Source: Phoenix dactylifera (Eukaryota > Streptophyta > Magnoliopsida > Arecales > Arecaceae). Taken from it: a DNA stretch of 64,000 bases. The stretch covers positions 17,115,646-17,179,645 of the forward strand of contig NC_052399.1 of the NCBI RefSeq assembly GCF_009389715.1, given 5' to 3'. Numbering within the stretch: position 1 is the first letter of the stretch; each line of letters begins with the position of its first letter. This document shows positions 61,016 through 64,000 of the stretch, piece by piece. Below the pieces are notes generated by a model. It saw only the letters and a program-made list of their open reading frames with translations. It ran no database searches and was not told where the DNA came from. The position numbers and the translations under genes were made by a program.

Positions 61016-63150
61016 ATAGCGCACCCACAATTTGAATCATCAAACCCAACTGAATTGGCTCGTTTCGATTGGGCGAGGACATGATTTAACGCACTTATAG
61101 ATATGAAACCTCGCAACTCTTTGAATTCAGCTGGCTTGAAGTTGTGCTGCAATACCAATAAACTCTTCTCCAATGAGGCTTTAACGGAGCTGTGCTGCAA
61201 CTCAATCAATCCATTTATTCTAGTCCAAGATGACTCGAAACTTCCTTGGCTTGATCCAAGCTGCTTTTTGAGCTTTGCATGTGCACTCTCGACCCTAGTA
61301 AACAAATGAAAGTTAGATATAAGAATTGAGGCAAATTAAAATTAAATGAGTCTTTATTTGTGATACCTATTTGTCGTCACATTTCCGTAGTGCCTGCATG
61401 TATCCGTCCACGCCGCAACAAATCTTTCCTTGTATTTGCTCAGCCAAGTATCTGACACATACTGTAGTGCATTTGGATAGGTACCGAACTCTCTCTGCAG
61501 TGCACTCCAGCGATCATTATACTCGTCTTTCGTGGAGGACAGCACTAGTACATTCCAACTCATAATAAATTTATCCCATTTCTCCTTCAATTCAAAAAAT
61601 TTTTTGCACTTGGCCAAAACATTCCTACTAATATGCCATCTACATAATAAATGTCTAGCAGTAGGAAATACTTTATGAATTGCATTCATCAAAGCCAAGT
61701 CTCTATCTGTAACAATCAACTCAGGCAAAACATCATCAGCTATGACACTGCGCAATCTCTCTAATGCCCAAGTATAGCTTTCTTCCCCCTCAGAATTTAA
61801 GTATACAAAAGCAACTGAAAATGTCATGTCAGTAGATGTCACCCCCACAATCTCTAAGAGCGGAAGACGATACCTATTCGTCTTGTACGTGCAATCCATT
61901 ATCAACACACGGGGAAATGCACGGAACAAATCAATGCTGCCAGGGTGTGCCCAAAATAAGTCATGCACAACATCCGTATTAGTACAATTCCTATGCCACT
62001 CAATATATTTAGCCTCTGATAATTTACCTAATAGATGTTGCATTTCAGACCTCCCGGCTTTCTCTGCAACCTTAAACCGTTGACGTACATTGTAGATAGT
62101 CTTGATAGTCGTAACATTGAGGGCATCTCTTTCCTTCAATGTGGATAATATGTCCTTTGGACGAACCAAACTCTTCGACATATCCACTAACAATTCCGTC
62201 TCCTGCTCAGATAATCTCCCTGCATATGAGTGCCCCTCCAGATTCTCTGCAGCGGGATGATTGTGCACTCCACATACGACCAGTAATATCCAATCATCCG
62301 CAGTATCCAATTTCTTTCCTCTTAATGCAAAAGGGCATCCACACTTCTTTGTCCCACAGGCAGTCTTTATTCGCTTTTCTTTTTTGGTTCGGTACGTCCC
62401 ACCCCTCTCACAACCTAACGTAATTCTGGATTTCTTAGAAATGGTACCTGCATCGGATGATTTGATTACAACAACAAAACCATTTCGCCTCCCAGCTTCA
62501 CGACACCAATTACACAAGTCCTCTCTACTCTTGAAGATCTATACATTAAACAATTTATGTAAGTACACAGTTGTAAAAATAGCTCGCTAAACTATTACAA
62601 AATTGCACAATACATTATAATACCTCGTAAGTTGTAAATTCGCTTGTGTAATCCAGTACAAATTCTGATCCAATTATACTCGATTCGGTTGTAGCATAGC
62701 CCTACATATAAAATAATTTATCACCAAGAATTAATGAATCAGAGGATCTGTTCGGCACAAAATTCAGCACGGCACGCGATTTGGCACCAGAAGGCTTCTG
62801 TTCGGCTGCACAGTGCCGAACAGAAGCCTTCTGTTCGGCAACCCTCAACCGAGCAGAAGCCTTCTGTTCGGCTGCACAGTGCCGAACAGAAGCCTTCTGT
62901 TCGGCACTGTGCAGCCGAACAGAAGGCTTCTGCTCGGTTGAGGGTTGCCGAACAGAAGGCTTCTGTTCGGCACTGTGCAGCCGAACAGAAGCCTTTTGTT
63001 CGGCGATCCAGTGCCGAACGGAGCACGAACCGTGAAAAAAAAAATTTCGAAACAAGGTGGAACACGTACCTTTGCGGCCGATTCTTCATCCCAAATCACT
63101 AGTTGCTTGTCTATGCTTCGAATGGGGCTTAAATCTCCTTCAAAGATCGC
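60985..63150 (-). CDS. MULE transposase with FAR1-type zinc finger, C-terminally truncated
   Basis: DDE transposase of the FAR1-related MULE kind, acting on the element's ends. Exons: 63150-63070, 62701-62624, 62538-61367, 61294-60985, in phase, 546 residues. Blocks: FAR1/WRKY-GCM1-type finger (LCNWCREAGRRNGF, CGCPFALRG, CGVHNHPAA), then MULE domain with catalytic Asp in LIMDCTYKTN, Asp in LIVTDRDLALMNAIHKV, LLCRWHISRNVLAKC, and probable Glu in TTNRVESAHAKLKKQL. It ends CGCAIQIV...*, where relatives continue CGC..R.THGLPCAH, so the SWIM-type finger is cut after its first cysteines. No in-frame ATG was found in the first two exons; the first is near the end of the FAR1 region. Both points suggest a defective product, although all internal frames are open. 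The last 31 bases overlap the PMD gene's end. Confidence 0.87.
62749..63026 (-). repeat. Right 278-bp subterminal palindromic array
   Basis: Inverted partner of 58779-59056, of equal length. It is made of the same GCCGAACAGAAG / CTTCTGTTCGGC units with TGCACAGT and AACCCTCAA spacers. It lies in the transposase gene's first intron. Confidence 0.9.
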
Positions 63151-63296
63151 CTAAACGATGTAAATGGATCGAGGGGTTTAAGGGGGGTTTGAGGGGGGGG
63201 TTTTTTTTTTCTTTTCAAAACGAAACGGAGGAGGAAGGGGGGGTGTATGAGAAAATTTCAAGGGCAATATGGTAATTACACTAACGGTTAGTTTGG

Positions 63297-63360
63297 GTAT
63301 TTTTTTTTTGGTTTTTGGGGGGTGTCCTGAGCAATAGGGGGGGTGTATATAGAACTACCC
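63297..63360 (-). repeat. Right terminal inverted repeat of the MULE
   Basis: The T-rich stretch and GGGGGGTGTCCTGAGCAATA then GGGTGTATATAGAACTACCC mirror the left end. Confidence 0.85.
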
Positions 63361-63369
63361 GCTACTCTC

Positions 63370-63716
63370 TAGAGTTCAACAATGATTTACACTCGTCAGG
63401 GGGAAAGAAAAAAGCTCAGATTTGGCTTCAGCTTGGTAGAATGGAAAATAATCATTCTAATGACAAACATAAGGCAATCTAAATCATTAGTCTTTCATCA
63501 TCTGTGTAATAAATTACTTGTATCAACCACAACTGATAAATGATCACATTGCTTGTTGACAACTGGTGATAACAAACAGGTCTGAAGCTGGTGGCTTAAT
63601 TAAGTCATCAGAACATAATTTGTGTCAAAGTGACCTGTATCATTCAACTTGCTGCACCGATCATGTGGAGCTTCCAAAGTTGGAGCTTTCTACCAGCCAT
63701 GAGTAATGCGCCGCAC
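63370..63716. other. 3' flank of the CCDC25 homologue
   Basis: No exon recognised. It should hold the 3' UTR of the minus-strand gene, so the MULE landed within about 360 bases of that gene's stop codon. Confidence 0.5.
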
Positions 63717-63869
63717 TTACATGAAGTCTTCTTCCAGTTCTTGCAGGGATTTGTTAGCCGATGCAATTTGTTTGTTGGATGTCATCTTTTCTGACACCAT
63801 CAGGCCCTTGTAGCTCCTTATCTCTGCCTGTCTCTCCTTCTCAAGCCTCTCCATCTCCTCTCTCCGTTT
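63717..63869 (-). CDS. Coiled-coil domain-containing protein 25 homologue, last exon (partial)
   Basis: The minus strand after a TTGCAG acceptor encodes 50 residues and TAA: KRREEMERLEKERQAEIRSY, then KGLMVSEKMTSNKQIASANK, then SLQELEEDFM. The charged coiled coil and the acidic end with terminal DFM match the C-terminus of eukaryotic CCDC25 proteins (about 200-215 residues, N-terminal NFACT-R-like domain). The upstream exons lie beyond the right edge of the window. The function in plants is not established. Exon phase is 0 at its start. Confidence 0.85.
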   Translation of the reverse strand, partial: KRREEMERLEKERQAEIRSYKGLMVSEKMTSNKQIASANKSLQELEEDFM

Positions 63870-64000
63870 CTGCAAGTGCCAGCATCACAAATGAGATTTC
63901 TACAGAAAATTCTTTATATACTGCTGGGCCTTTTCCCCTAAAAAAAGTAGTGATCATCCTCTTCAAAATAAAATTCAAGCTTTTTTCCAAAAAAGATGGG

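Larger units (their letters stand above)
58337..63360. mobile_element. Mutator-like element (MULE) carrying transposase and PMD gene
   Basis: A 5,024-bp element flanked by a perfect 9-bp duplication, GCTACTCTC (58328-58336 and 63361-63369), the Mutator hallmark. Terminal inverted repeats of about 60 bp start GGGTGGTTCTATATACACCC on the left and pair with GGGTGTATATAGAACTACCC on the right (one difference), with CTATTGCTCAGGACACCCCC next. Inward lie GC-rich non-matching arms, then a 278-bp inverted array on each side. The centre has a minus-strand MULE transposase gene and a plus-strand plant mobile domain gene meeting tail to tail. The perfect target duplication implies a recent insertion, yet the coding parts look damaged, so it may have been mobilised in trans. 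Confidence 0.92.

Overview
This window is plant nuclear DNA. Its genes are split by GT-AG introns, the families are plant-specific (PRONE RopGEF, R1R2R3-MYB, TRM, plant mobile domain), and the intergenic space is AT-rich and full of transposon debris. Long introns (a 17-kb MYB3R gene) and the protein sequences suggest a monocot, perhaps a palm; that placement is inference. Exon coordinates below were worked out by hand from splice signals, reading-phase continuity and remembered family alignments. No search or transcript was available.

Layout. 1-159 (+): 3' end of an unidentified gene. 450-5594 (-): chloroplast D-amino-acid transaminase/ADC-lyase-like enzyme, 5 exons. 6.6-7.4 kb: 5'-truncated LINE. 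9413-14097 (-): complete RopGEF with PRONE domain, 7 exons. 15-19.1 kb: microsatellite, a tRNA-headed SINE with target-site duplication, and a 1.5-kb hAT-type element made of GAGCCC arrays. 20858-38026 (-): complete MYB3R cell-cycle transcription factor, 11 exons. Its introns hold two members of a small CAAGGTTCGC MITE family, another hAT MITE, a SINE and a Copia fossil. 39-44.8 kb: gene-free, with degenerate tandem repeats and LINE pieces. 44896-48076 (+): TRM/DUF4378 protein. 51338-54848 (+): hydroxy(phenyl)pyruvate reductase of the HPR2/3 type. 55504-55966 (-): LC8 dynein light chain, tail-to-tail with HPR. 58337-63360: whole Mutator-like transposon (MULE) with perfect 9-bp target duplication. 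63717-63869 (-): last exon of a CCDC25 homologue.

The most interesting object is the 5,024-bp MULE. It carries two convergent gene bodies: a FAR1-type MULE transposase on the minus strand and a plant mobile domain (PMD/MAIN-like) gene on the plus strand. Both ends have short terminal inverted repeats, followed inward by a 278-bp inverted pair of arrays built from a palindromic GAACAGAAG/CTTCTGTTC unit. The transposase stops inside its SWIM-type zinc finger, exactly where the PMD gene ends, and a 12-bp direct repeat marks the junction. The PMD gene has two in-frame stops in its second exon, so this copy looks impaired although its insertion is young.

The host genes are ordinary single-copy housekeeping or regulatory genes and form no operon-like unit. 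Most of the other unusual structure is non-autonomous transposons and very short LINE 3'-end insertions, each identified by its own target-site duplication.
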